A DNA stretch of 12,710 nt from JAVVFH01 sp032250585 (GTDB lineage Bacteria; Pseudomonadota; Gammaproteobacteria; Xanthomonadales; SZUA-36), in contig JAVVFH010000085.1 in assembly GCA_032250585.1 (NCBI GenBank), forward strand, positions 1 to 12,710, in the 5' to 3' direction. The notes under the pieces were generated by a model. The model was given only the letters and a program-made list of their open reading frames with translations, searched no databases and was not told the DNA's origin. A program made the position numbers and the translations under genes. Shown here in pieces: positions 6,113 through 12,353 of the stretch; the first letter of the stretch is position 1, and the number at the start of each line of letters is the position of its first letter.

Positions 6113-7652
6113 TTATAAAAAAGCCATTACCACGCTTACAGAAGCACAGATTCTTGCCGGAGACTGGCCGGACTCTCTGAAAGTAAGCCAAGCCGGTAAC
6201 CTCTCAACGTGGTATTCACCTTTTGACCACGTAAATTCCAGTGCGAAGGTCGCCTTGCTCGGCATCACGCCTGGTCAGCAGCAGGCAACGAATGCGCTCA
6301 TTGCGGCTCATCGCGCGTTGCTGGGTGGGGCAGATGATCAAGTAGCGCTGAAAAAAGCCAAAGTATTCGCCAGTTTTTCGGGGCCTATGCGGAAAAACCT
6401 CGTGGCTATGCTCAATCATATCGACATGAACGCGTTACTGAGAATTGAGTCCTGTGACTCCCTTTGGGGTGAAAATGAGCATCTCGTTCATTTCACTTCC
6501 GCTCTACGTTATCCGGTTTTTAAAGACGGCCGCAATTACTCGGGTTCACCGGGTATTATGCAAAATGAGTACCTGATGGAAGCAGCTGCACGATGGACAG
6601 GGCAGGAGCTGACCAGTTTGGCTGATGCGTGGATTATCCCGCCAGGTAGCGCGGCCGAGAGCGGAGTCGACGTCATGATCGATCGCGGGTTAGTCAGCGA
6701 GAGCAAAGTGCTGCGGGGACTGCCCCATCCGTCCGGCGCCAACATGGAGCGCATCCGGTATTTTCTTGGGCTAAAGAGGCGCGAAGCCGTTTCCTCGAAA
6801 GTCAACGCGGACAAGATAGATCAAGCCAAGACAGCACTTCTTGAGAAACTTGGATCGTCGCCCCAACAGACGAATGAACCTGAGAAGTTTGTTGGCAATT
6901 CAGACAAAAAATCGAAACGCGACGGAGCCGCCTCGGTGCGCCAGATCGCGCAGCAGTTCGCGCAGCGCGTCACGGCCGTCCGGGGTGAGCGCAACGACAT
7001 CATCGCCTACCGGCTCAACGGCTACTCCGAACTGACGGCGCAGCAGCGTGAGCTGCTGGTGCAGGCCTGCCAGGAGAAGTACGAGGAATATCTCGATGCG
7101 CGCGGCGAGCAGGTCTTCCGCCACCGGCGCATGGCGCGCGGCTATATCAGCGGCACCCTGCGCTACGAGGTCATGAAACGCGCGCGCTACCGCTGCGAGC
7201 TGTGCGGAGTCTCGGCCACCGAAGTCGCGCTCGAGGTCGACCACATCCAGCCGCGCAGCCGCGGCGGCAGCGATGACCTCAGCAACCTGCAGGCGCTGTG
7301 CTACCGCTGCAACGCCATGAAGGGCAACAAGGACGATGCCGATTTCCGCGGCATGCACCAGCTGCACGAAATGCGGGAAAGCGGCTGCCTGTTCTGCACG
7401 CTCTCGGCGGAGCGGCCGATCGTGCGCGAGGCGGAGCTCGCCTACGTGATCCGCGACCGCTACCCGGTAACCGCCGGGCACCTGCTGATCATCCCCAAGC
7501 GGCACGAACCGTCATGGTTCGAGTTGAGCCAGGGCGAACTGGCGCAATGCAACCTGCTGCTCAAGCAGATGCAGGAACGGATCCTCGACGAGGACCGCGA
7601 CGTGCGGGGTTTCAACGTGGGCGTCAATGCGGGCACGGTCGCCGGCGCCTAA
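6087..7652 (+). CDS. UDG-like / HNH nuclease / truncated HIT fusion protein
   Basis: Encodes 521 residues in three parts. Residues 1-235 resemble a uracil-DNA-glycosylase-superfamily protein: VALLGITPGQQQA (55-67), FSGPMRKNLVAML, ALRYPVF, then LPHPSGAN (212-219) in the motif-2 position. Residues 284-420 are an HNH endonuclease domain: zinc pairs C370/C373 and C405/C408, catalytic D385-H386, N400. Residues 434-521 are a HIT domain (CLFC, RDRYPVTAGHLLIIPKRH, NVGVNAGTVAG) that stops just before the H-x-H-x-H motif. HNH-HIT proteins exist on their own; the GTG at 6936 with GGAG 9 nt upstream looks like that protein's original start. The first part is near balanced GC, the HNH-HIT part clearly GC-richer, so the fusion looks recent. 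The AGGAAG before the ATG touches it, so the TTG at 6093 may be the true start. It likely acts on nucleic acid; HIT activity should be lost. Confidence 0.7.
   Translation: MLLIQALEDYKKAITTLTEAQILAGDWPDSLKVSQAGNLSTWYSPFDHVNSSAKVALLGITPGQQQATNALIAAHRALLGGADDQVALKKAKVFASFSGPMRKNLVAMLNHIDMNALLRIESCDSLWGENEHLVHFTSALRYPVFKDGRNYSGSPGIMQNEYLMEAAARWTGQELTSLADAWIIPPGSAAESGVDVMIDRGLVSESKVLRGLPHPSGANMERIRYFLGLKRREAVSSKVNADKIDQAKTALLEKLGSSPQQTNEPEKFVGNSDKKSKRDGAASVRQIAQQFAQRVTAVRGERNDIIAYRLNGYSELTAQQRELLVQACQEKYEEYLDARGEQVFRHRRMARGYISGTLRYEVMKRARYRCELCGVSATEVALEVDHIQPRSRGGSDDLSNLQALCYRCNAMKGNKDDADFRGMHQLHEMRESGCLFCTLSAERPIVREAELAYVIRDRYPVTAGHLLIIPKRHEPSWFELSQGELAQCNLLLKQMQERILDEDRDVRGFNVGVNAGTVAGA
6936..7652 (+). 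other. HNH-HIT segment with its own probable start
   Basis: Within the fusion, GTG at 6936 begins VRQIAQQFAQRVTAVRG, which matches how stand-alone HNH-HIT proteins begin. GGAG lies at 6923-6926, 9 nt before it. A separate 238-residue product could therefore be made from the same mRNA. Base composition changes at about this point. Confidence 0.45.
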
Positions 7653-7737
7653 CCTTTCAATTGGCCGACGATGAAACCTTCGATCAGCCGATAATAAACC
7701 TTTTAATTAGCCGACACCAAAGGTTACAATTAGCCGT
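7646..7737 (+). repeat. Four 23-bp tandem repeats ahead of the ATPase gene
   Basis: The core GCCG recurs at 7664, 7687, 7710 and 7733, exactly 23 bp apart. The unit is close to AACCTTTTAATTAGCCGA: copies at 7651-7668, 7675-7691, 7697-7714 and 7721-7737. The last copy begins AGGTTAC rather than AACCTT, making an inverted pair AACCTTT (7697) / AAAGGTT (7719). The array begins at the premature stop of the HIT domain and ends directly at the ATPase ATG. It is too short and spacer-poor for CRISPR. A direct-repeat operator or iteron-type protein-binding array is the best reading. Confidence 0.75.
7702..7737 (+). promoter_or_regulatory. Predicted promoter inside the repeat array, leaderless start
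   Basis: TTTAAT (7702-7707) and TACAAT (7725-7730) are 17 nt apart, a weak -35 with a good -10 box. The expected start of transcription falls at the ATG at 7738. No Shine-Dalgarno precedes that ATG, so a leaderless mRNA is predicted. A protein bound to the repeats would cover this promoter. Confidence 0.4.
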
Positions 7738-8976
7738 ATGACAGAGTCGGTAATTTACCCTCGATACATAAGGCCCCGCCTGCTGGAGGCCTTGACGGAT
7801 ACCCCGGTGACTCTCATTCATGGGCCTCGCCAGTGTGGCAAGACAACTCTGGCACAGACCCTGGATGGGTACGCCTACCTCACGTTCGACGACGAGGTGC
7901 AGCTGGCGGCGGCGCTTGCTGACCCGGTGGGCTTTGTGGGCAATTTACCGCACCGGGTGATTCTGGATGAGGTGCAGCGTGCGCCGGGACTGTTCATGAG
8001 CCTGAAGGCCGCCGTGGACCGGGATCGCAAACCTGGACGTTTTGTGTTGACCGGCTCGGCCAACGTGCTGCTTGCGCCAAAGCTTTCCGACTCGTTGGCG
8101 GGACGCATAGAGATCTTGCGCCTGCACCCTTTGGCGAAGTGCGAAGTGGAAAGCAACCCGGGAGACTTCATCGATCGACTGTTCGATTGCGAGTTGCGAC
8201 GCGGGCCCTGCGAGCGGTTCGGCGCCGGGTTGGCGGGGCATATCGTTAGCGGCGGCTATCCAGCAGCTATGGCTCGCCGCAGCGATCGGCGCAGGCGCGA
8301 GTGGTACAGAGCCTACACCGAGACGCTGGTGCAGCGGGATGTTCAGGAATTGGCGCGCATCAGCCGGCTGGACGTCATCCCGCGACTGCTGGAATTGGCG
8401 GCAGGGCAGACTGCTCGGTTGTTCAACATCAGTGAGCTCACCAGCCCGTTCCAGTTGAGCCGGCCCACCATACGGGACTATGTCACTTTGTTGGAGCGCA
8501 TCTTCCTGCTTGAGCAACTGCCTCCCTGGCACAGCAATCGGCTGAGTCGCCTCATCAAAACGCCCAAACTGCACATGGGCGACACCGGCCTTGCGGCCAG
8601 TCTGCTTGGCGTCGATGCCGTCACTCTCAGCAAAGACGGTGGCCTGCTGGGGCAGCTACTGGAAACTTTCGTGTACCAGGAACTTCGTCGGCAGGCCAGT
8701 TGGAGCGAGCAGGAAATTCGGTTCTATCATCTGCGTGACAGGGACGGCTATGAAGTGGACATGGTTCTGGAGCGGCAGGGTCGCGACATTGTCGGTGTAG
8801 AGGTAAAGTCAGCAGCCACGGTGACCGCTCGGGATTTTCGAGCCATGCGCAGGCTCAAGTCGGCGTTGGGCGATCGATTCTGTGCCGGCGTTGTGCTGTA
8901 CGACGGCGAACGCGCCGTGCGGTTTGAGGAAAAGCTGTTCGCTGTGCCGATTGCCGCGCTATGGGGGAGAGCGTGA
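7738..8976 (+). CDS. AAA-type ATPase with DUF4143 C-terminus
   Basis: Encodes 412 residues, the normal length of this family (AAA_14 plus DUF4143, 'archaeal ATPase family 2'). Walker A is GPRQCGKTT (29-37), Walker B is VILDEVQRAP (74-83), and the sensor-1-like strand is FVLTGSANVL (102-111). The middle part has SGGYPAA and YRAYTETLVQRDVQELARI, then a winged-helix-like region (NISELTSPFQLSRPTIRDYV). The C-terminus carries HMGDTGLAASLLG and a PDDEXK-like signature D341 ... E355-x-K357 (YEVDMVLE, GVEVKSA), so a nuclease-related fold is possible. The family's function is unknown; members are often multi-copy and lie in accessory DNA. Four 23-bp repeats end at its ATG and suggest self-regulation. 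HIT-gene sequence lies on both sides, as if this gene and its repeats were inserted as one unit. No frameshift is seen. Confidence 0.85.
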   Translation: MTESVIYPRYIRPRLLEALTDTPVTLIHGPRQCGKTTLAQTLDGYAYLTFDDEVQLAAALADPVGFVGNLPHRVILDEVQRAPGLFMSLKAAVDRDRKPGRFVLTGSANVLLAPKLSDSLAGRIEILRLHPLAKCEVESNPGDFIDRLFDCELRRGPCERFGAGLAGHIVSGGYPAAMARRSDRRRREWYRAYTETLVQRDVQELARISRLDVIPRLLELAAGQTARLFNISELTSPFQLSRPTIRDYVTLLERIFLLEQLPPWHSNRLSRLIKTPKLHMGDTGLAASLLGVDAVTLSKDGGLLGQLLETFVYQELRRQASWSEQEIRFYHLRDRDGYEVDMVLERQGRDIVGVEVKSAATVTARDFRAMRRLKSALGDRFCAGVVLYDGERAVRFEEKLFAVPIAALWGRA

Positions 8977-8979
8977 ACG

Positions 8980-9019
8980 CCGCTGCCCGGTAACCGCCGG
9001 GCACCTGCTGATCATCCCC
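8980..9019 (+). repeat. Second copy of a 40-bp piece of the HIT gene
   Basis: Bases 8980-9019 equal 7457-7496 with one mismatch (7462 A, 8985 G). In the first copy they encode the HIT segment YPVTAGHLLIIP. The second copy starts 3 nt after the ATPase stop and is not in a reading frame of its own. Beyond 9019, after about 15 extra GC-rich bases, weaker similarity (CCAAGCG, GAACCG, then TGA-C-CAG at the same 13-nt spacing) suggests a decayed longer HIT fragment. Confidence 0.8.
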
Positions 9020-9239
9020 GGGCGGCGGCCCGGCCAAGCGCTCTGAACCGCTGACCCAGACGGTGACCCAGCATGTGCTGGCCGGACAAAGTAATTGACG
9101 CGAGACACGCGGGAATACGCCCTTCCGGGTCGAGTGGACGCAGTGAGTACAAGGTCTCCACGTCCAGCAGCTCCGCCGATGACTCGGTCATGCTGAAAGG
9201 TTCAGCGTCACGCAAATCTGCTTCGAGTGCCGGGCGAAC
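9020..9239. other. Gene-free spacer before the toxin-antitoxin pair
   Basis: No supported gene. A minus-strand frame from 9272 to 9012 is open but has no Shine-Dalgarno and no recognisable family. The first 60 bases may be a decayed HIT-gene piece. The last bases lead into the antitoxin promoter. Confidence 0.4.
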
Positions 9240-9277
9240 TTGCGATACGATAAAACATACATTACAATACATGTATG
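9240..9277 (+). promoter_or_regulatory. Antitoxin promoter and palindromic operator
   Basis: TTGCGA (9240-9245) and TACAAT (9263-9268) are 17 nt apart. The ATG follows 6 nt after the -10 box and has no Shine-Dalgarno, so the mRNA is probably leaderless. The 10-nt palindrome ATACATGTAT (9267-9276) and a wider inverted repeat CATACAT (9256-9262) / ATGTATG (9271-9277) overlap the -10 box and the start. This is a typical place for the ribbon-helix-helix antitoxin to bind and repress its own operon. Confidence 0.55.
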
Positions 9278-9514
9278 AAAACCATTACTATCAATGTATC
9301 TGAGCCCGTCTATGCGGAATTTCAGGCCGCTTCGAAAGCGGCCGGCCGGCCAACCTCGGAAATGATCCGCGAGGCCATGGAGATGTACCAGCGCGAGCGC
9401 CTGCGTCCGATTTGCGACCTGACTGGATTCCGGCCGCGCTCGGCCGGCCGGGTGCTTCGTCCGCTAACCGCCGCCGATGACCTGCTCGATGAAATGCTGG
9501 AAAGCAGTTCGTGA
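9275..9514 (+). CDS. VapB-type ribbon-helix-helix antitoxin
   Basis: Encodes 79 residues. The N-terminus MKTITINVSEPVYAEFQAAS is a ribbon strand running into helix 1. GRPTSEMIREAMEMYQRERL is the second helix of a CopG/RHH DNA-binding domain. The C-terminal half, with LRPLTAADDLLDEML, would be the flexible part that wraps around and blocks the toxin. The stop codon overlaps the GTG start of the PIN-domain gene by 4 nt (GTGA), the usual coupling in toxin-antitoxin operons. A palindrome over the promoter fits autoregulation by the antitoxin-toxin complex. The RHH fold is clear; the antitoxin role follows from the partner gene. Confidence 0.8.
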   Translation: MKTITINVSEPVYAEFQAASKAAGRPTSEMIREAMEMYQRERLRPICDLTGFRPRSAGRVLRPLTAADDLLDEMLESSS

Positions 9515-9951
9515 TCGGGCTGGATACCAGCTTTCTGGTTGGCCTGACGATCCGCGAGCATCCCGCCCACGCCGCCTGCCAGGAATTGTTTGACACCAGT
9601 ATTCGAGGAAGGCAATCCAGTGCAGCGATCTGCGCGCAGGTGCTGGGAGAATTCGCACATGTAGTGACTGACCATCGACGTTTCTCCCAGCCTCTCGATA
9701 TGCACGAAGCGCTGGAGATTTGCCGCCAGTGGTGGCACGCAGGCGAGTGTCGCATCGTCGAGCCCTCACAGTATTCGTTTCCACTTTTTGTCGACTGGAT
9801 GCAGCGCCATCGACTCGGGCGCAAACGCGTGCTCGATACTTTGCTTGCCGCCAACTATCACAGCGCGGGCATCAAGCAAATCGCGACCACCGACTGGCGC
9901 GATTTCAGGGTCTTCGGTGTGTTCGACCTCATTCATCTGACCGATAATTGA
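9511..9951 (+). CDS. VapC-type PIN-domain toxin (ribonuclease)
   Basis: Encodes 146 residues from a GTG start that overlaps the antitoxin stop. All four acidic positions of the PIN active site are present: D5 (GLDTSFLVGL), E47 (VLGEFAHV), D109 (RVLDTLLAANY) and D128 (IATTDWRDF). These bind Mg2+/Mn2+ and cleave RNA in VapC toxins, commonly tRNA or rRNA loops. The length is normal, the frame is intact, and it is translationally coupled to the antitoxin, so the pair is probably functional. It lies in a region full of mobile-element debris, typical for such stabilising modules. The RNA target cannot be told from the sequence. Confidence 0.85.
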   Translation: MIGLDTSFLVGLTIREHPAHAACQELFDTSIRGRQSSAAICAQVLGEFAHVVTDHRRFSQPLDMHEALEICRQWWHAGECRIVEPSQYSFPLFVDWMQRHRLGRKRVLDTLLAANYHSAGIKQIATTDWRDFRVFGVFDLIHLTDN

Positions 9952-10062
9952 TGGAAAGTGAGCTTACCTCTGCGGAATCCTTGTGCTGGTTAGTCCGCAT
10001 AATGCATGAAGGATCCGGAATTTGTTCGGCGCATCCCTGCGCCTCTACCCTGCGGGGCTGGC

Positions 10063-10091
10063 GCGAAAATTCGCTCCCGGCGAATTTTTGC
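10063..10091. repeat. 12-bp inverted repeat (hairpin) after vapC
   Basis: GCGAAAATTCGC (10063-10074) pairs with GCGAATTTTTGC (10080-10091) with one G-U wobble and a 5-nt loop. It is about 110 nt past the toxin stop codon. The left arm itself is partly palindromic. It could be a transcript end or a REP-like element. Confidence 0.5.
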
Positions 10092-10135
10092 AGTGCAGCT
10101 GGCAAAACAAAACAGTTTGGTCGATCGCTCGAAAG

Positions 10136-10155
10136 CCCATAGCCGTAGCTATGGG
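10136..10155. repeat. 8-bp perfect hairpin
   Basis: CCCATAGC (10136-10143) and GCTATGGG (10148-10155) pair around the loop CGTA. No T-run follows on either strand. The function is unknown. Confidence 0.4.
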
Positions 10156-10460
10156 TTGAGAGGGAGTCGCTTTTCACCCTGGAGCAGCCTGCCTTGGTCA
10201 TTCGGGACTACCCGCCGATCGCGCAAGCGGTCTCATCTCGCTGATCTAGCAATAATGGATCATCTCCCGGATAGACGTCCAAAGCTCGAAAACGCCGGTC
10301 ACTCGCCCAATACGGAGGATGCGGGACCACCTATGGGACAAAATGCCTGATTCTGCTGGCTTCGCAGCAAGCCAACAGCCGCGCTCATCCGAAAGAAACA
10401 CGCCGCATCACACCATGCGGCACCCCGCCTGACGACGAGTCGATTTATTTGCAATTATAA

Positions 10461-10786
10461 AGAACCCCGTAACGGCACCACCGGGCTTGTTCAACTACCG
10501 GATAGAGACTGATCGATGGGCTCCAGCGACAGCTTGCGTTTGTGGCTTCGGTACACCGACAGGATGTCCGTGAAGGTTTTAGCGTCGCGAAACTGCCCCC
10601 CGCTTTGTGGCGAAAGTTCGGGACGTCGACGCGGGACTTGCACTGGCAATACGTATTCCCCAGCAACAGTAAGTCCGAAGATCCGCGGGCAAAAGGGCGA
10701 TGGTACCGCTGGCATATTCACCCTGACACAGTGCGCAAGGCAGGTAGTCAAGGCAGGTCATCGCAAATCTGCCTACAAAAACAGCT
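10461..10786 (+). pseudogene. Decayed integron-type tyrosine integrase fragment
   Basis: The central open part (from 10506) reads LIDGLQRQLAFVASVHRQD, then LPPALWRKFG, LHWQYVFPSNSKSEDPRAKG and WHIHPDTVRKA. This matches the signature region of IntI integrases, L-P-x-A-L-x-R-K-Y ... W-x-W-Q-Y-V-F-P-S ... S-x-D-P-R ... H-H, which includes the IntI-specific patch. Just upstream, in another frame, VQLPDR fits the preceding T-V-L-P-D segment. After VRKA, a +1 shift gives VVKAGHRKSAYKNS and a stop where C-H-T-x-R-H-S-F-A-T-H should follow. At least two frameshifts and loss of both the N-terminus and the catalytic C-terminus (R-H-x-x-R and Tyr) make it inactive. No attC or attI site was recognised nearby. 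Confidence 0.7.
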
Positions 10787-10809
10787 GACCCCGTTGCGAG
10801 TGCAGAAAG

Positions 10810-10860
10810 AATCCGGAAAAGAACCCCGGACACGTACCGTGTTGAGTTCAGCGGGTGTCC
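10810..10860. repeat. GGACAC...GTGTCC element, copy A
   Basis: The sequence AATCCGGAAAAGAACC (10810-10825) is followed by GGACAC (10828-10833) and closes with GTGTCC (10855-10860). The same order, AATCCGGGAAAAGAACC ... GGACACC ... GGTGTCC, occurs at 12229-12302 in the same orientation, on the other side of the threonine synthase-like gene. Confidence 0.5.
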
Positions 10861-11011
10861 ATGATTTTCTACCTGGACCTGGACAGCGCGCCAGTCGTCC
10901 GCCGAAACCAAATCGGCATGATTTCGTTTGCCCTTGAGAGTGCTCAAAAACGAACCGTATGCTATGACCTGCGTTTTTTGCCGGCTAAAAAAGATTCGAA
11001 TTAATCGGCAT

Positions 11012-12160
11012 TCAGTGCTGCGGCAACGCGTACTTGAGCCCCGTCGCGCAGTTGTACAGAACGACCCTTTCGTCCGGATCAATCTCGCCGGATGCGGCCA
11101 TGCGTTGCCAGGCGGCGTGGGTGGCGGCGCCCTCGGGGCACATCAGGAGGCCTTCCTTCGTTGCAAGCGACTTCCAGGAGCGCACGATCTCGGCTTCGCT
11201 GACGGCAATCGCCTTGCCGCCGGACTCGCGAACCGCACGCAGGATCAGGAAATCACCCACCGCCTGCGGGACGCGGATGCCGGCGGCCACGGTGGCGGCG
11301 TTTTCCCAGCGCCGGGCGAATTCCTCGCCCGCCTCGTAGGCGCGCACCATGGGTGCGCAGCCTTCGGCCTGCACCGCGATCATCTTCGGCAGCGGGCCTT
11401 CGAGCCAGCCCAGTTCGCGCATTTCGGCGAAGGCCTTCCACATGCCGATCAGTCCGGTGCCGCCGCCGGTGGGGTAGAAGATGGCGCCGGGCAGCTTCCA
11501 GCCCCATTGCGCGGCAAGCTCCAGCCCCATCGTCTTCTTGCCTTCCAGCCGGTAGGGTTCCTTGAGCGTGGAAACATCGAACCAGCCCTCGGCGCTCGCC
11601 CGTTCGGCCAGCAGTTTGCCGCAGTCGTCGATGTAGCCGTCGACCTCAACGACTTCGGCGCCGCACAGGCGCGTCTCGTCGATATTCATGCGCGGCGTAT
11701 CGGCCGGGCAATAGACCAGCGACTCGATGCCGGCGCGCGTGGCGTAGGCCGCCAGCGCCGCCCCGGCATTGCCGTTGGAGGGCATGCACAACTTCTTCAG
11801 GCCCAGCTCGCGCGCCATCGCCACCGCAAGGGCCAAACCGCGCGCCTTGAACGAACCGGTCGGCAAGCGGCCTTCGTCCTTGACGATGACATTGGGCATT
11901 AAAATCAGCGGAATCAGCGGCGTGTCGATTTCACCCAGCCGCGGTACGCGATCGAAATCACCGGGCGGAAGCAGCTCGCGCCACTTGTAGAATCCGCCGC
12001 CGCGCGCGGCCACCTCATCGCGGTCAACGGCCGCGGCAATGTCACCCAGCCGATAGCGCAGCAGCAGCGGTCGGCCCGCATCCGAAAGGCGGTAGATTTG
12101 GCCGGCTGCGACACGGGTACCCTCGAGGCTGCATTCGAGATGGCTTACGTAGGGGTTCAT
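11012..12160 (-). CDS. Threonine synthase-like PLP enzyme
   Basis: Fold-type II PLP enzyme of 382 residues. The PLP lysine is K105 in PTGSFKARG, and substrate/cofactor loops are SNGNAG (128-133) and PTGGGTG (230-236). MGLELAAQWGW and the C-terminal CPEGAATHAAW are also characteristic. Threonine synthase converts O-phosphohomoserine to threonine in the cytoplasm. The N-terminus (NPYVSHLECSLEG, then GRPLLLRY) matches that family, though only one Cys of the usual zinc-ribbon pair remains. I chose the ATG at 12160 because relatives start at MNPYVSHLEC; a TTG at 12190 would add ten residues. No strong Shine-Dalgarno is seen. It lies downstream of ilvC on the same strand but 194 nt away, so it is probably transcribed separately. 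A related dehydratase or a paralogue with other substrates cannot be excluded. Confidence 0.85.
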   Translation of the reverse strand: MNPYVSHLECSLEGTRVAAGQIYRLSDAGRPLLLRYRLGDIAAAVDRDEVAARGGGFYKWRELLPPGDFDRVPRLGEIDTPLIPLILMPNVIVKDEGRLPTGSFKARGLALAVAMARELGLKKLCMPSNGNAGAALAAYATRAGIESLVYCPADTPRMNIDETRLCGAEVVEVDGYIDDCGKLLAERASAEGWFDVSTLKEPYRLEGKKTMGLELAAQWGWKLPGAIFYPTGGGTGLIGMWKAFAEMRELGWLEGPLPKMIAVQAEGCAPMVRAYEAGEEFARRWENAATVAAGIRVPQAVGDFLILRAVRESGGKAIAVSEAEIVRSWKSLATKEGLLMCPEGAATHAAWQRMAASGEIDPDERVVLYNCATGLKYALPQH

Positions 12161-12196
12161 GAAGGGTAAAACCTGTGGCCTGACGGGCAATCGGTG

Positions 12197-12225
12197 AGCA
12201 TACCAGCGATGCGATACATTTCGAA
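12197..12225 (-). promoter_or_regulatory. Possible promoter of the threonine synthase-like gene
   Basis: On the minus strand TTCGAA and an extended -10 (TG-G-TATGCT) are 17 nt apart and lie just upstream of the gene. The -35 is poor. This is a suggestion only. Confidence 0.25.
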
Positions 12226-12228
12226 AAA

Positions 12229-12302
12229 AATCCGGGAAAAGAACCAGAAAGAACCAGGAGAAAGAACCAGGACACCCACTAATCAGAATTAAGTGGGTGT
12301 CC
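12229..12302. repeat. GGACAC...GTGTCC element, copy B, with tandem AGAACCAG units
   Basis: Three near-tandem AGAACCAG units (12239-12270) lead into a perfect 11-bp stem: GGACACCCACT (12270-12280) and AGTGGGTGTCC (12292-12302) with an 11-nt loop. The stem is about 50 nt past the ilvC stop and could end that transcript, although no T-run follows on that strand; on the plus strand CCCCAATTTTT follows a few bases later. Related to copy A at 10810-10860. Confidence 0.6.
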
Positions 12303-12353
12303 CCAATTTTTCCCCCGATTTTCCGGTCCGATCCGCTCGCACCGAGCCTCGCG

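Larger units (their letters stand above)
9952..10460. other. Gene-free stretch with hairpins
   Basis: No supported gene in about 500 bases. Two clear hairpins are present at 10063-10091 and 10136-10155. A weaker one around TGGCTT (about 10350) pairs with AAGCCA. Short open frames on both strands lack family signatures and Shine-Dalgarno sites. Confidence 0.4.

Noticed and set aside
7646..7737. CRISPR array
   Set aside because: The repeats are contiguous 23-bp units with no unique spacers of 30 bp or more, and no cas genes are present.
9012..9272. Minus-strand 86-codon open frame upstream of vapB
   Set aside because: It overlaps the antitoxin promoter and the HIT-gene repeat, has no Shine-Dalgarno, and no family is recognised. 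Part of it may be an old relic but this cannot be supported.
10340..10460. attC or attI site next to the integrase relic
   Set aside because: No paired RYYYAAC/GTTRRRY core with an imperfect stem could be found by eye; isolated CCAAC-like words are not enough.
10928..11902. 324-codon plus-strand open frame
   Set aside because: It is the antisense shadow of the threonine synthase-like gene, whose catalytic motifs are clear on the minus strand.
12161..12190. TTG start at 12190 for the threonine synthase-like gene
   Set aside because: Relatives begin at MNPYVSHLEC, and the extra ten residues (MPVRPQVLPF) look non-native. The predicted promoter start also lies at about 12190.
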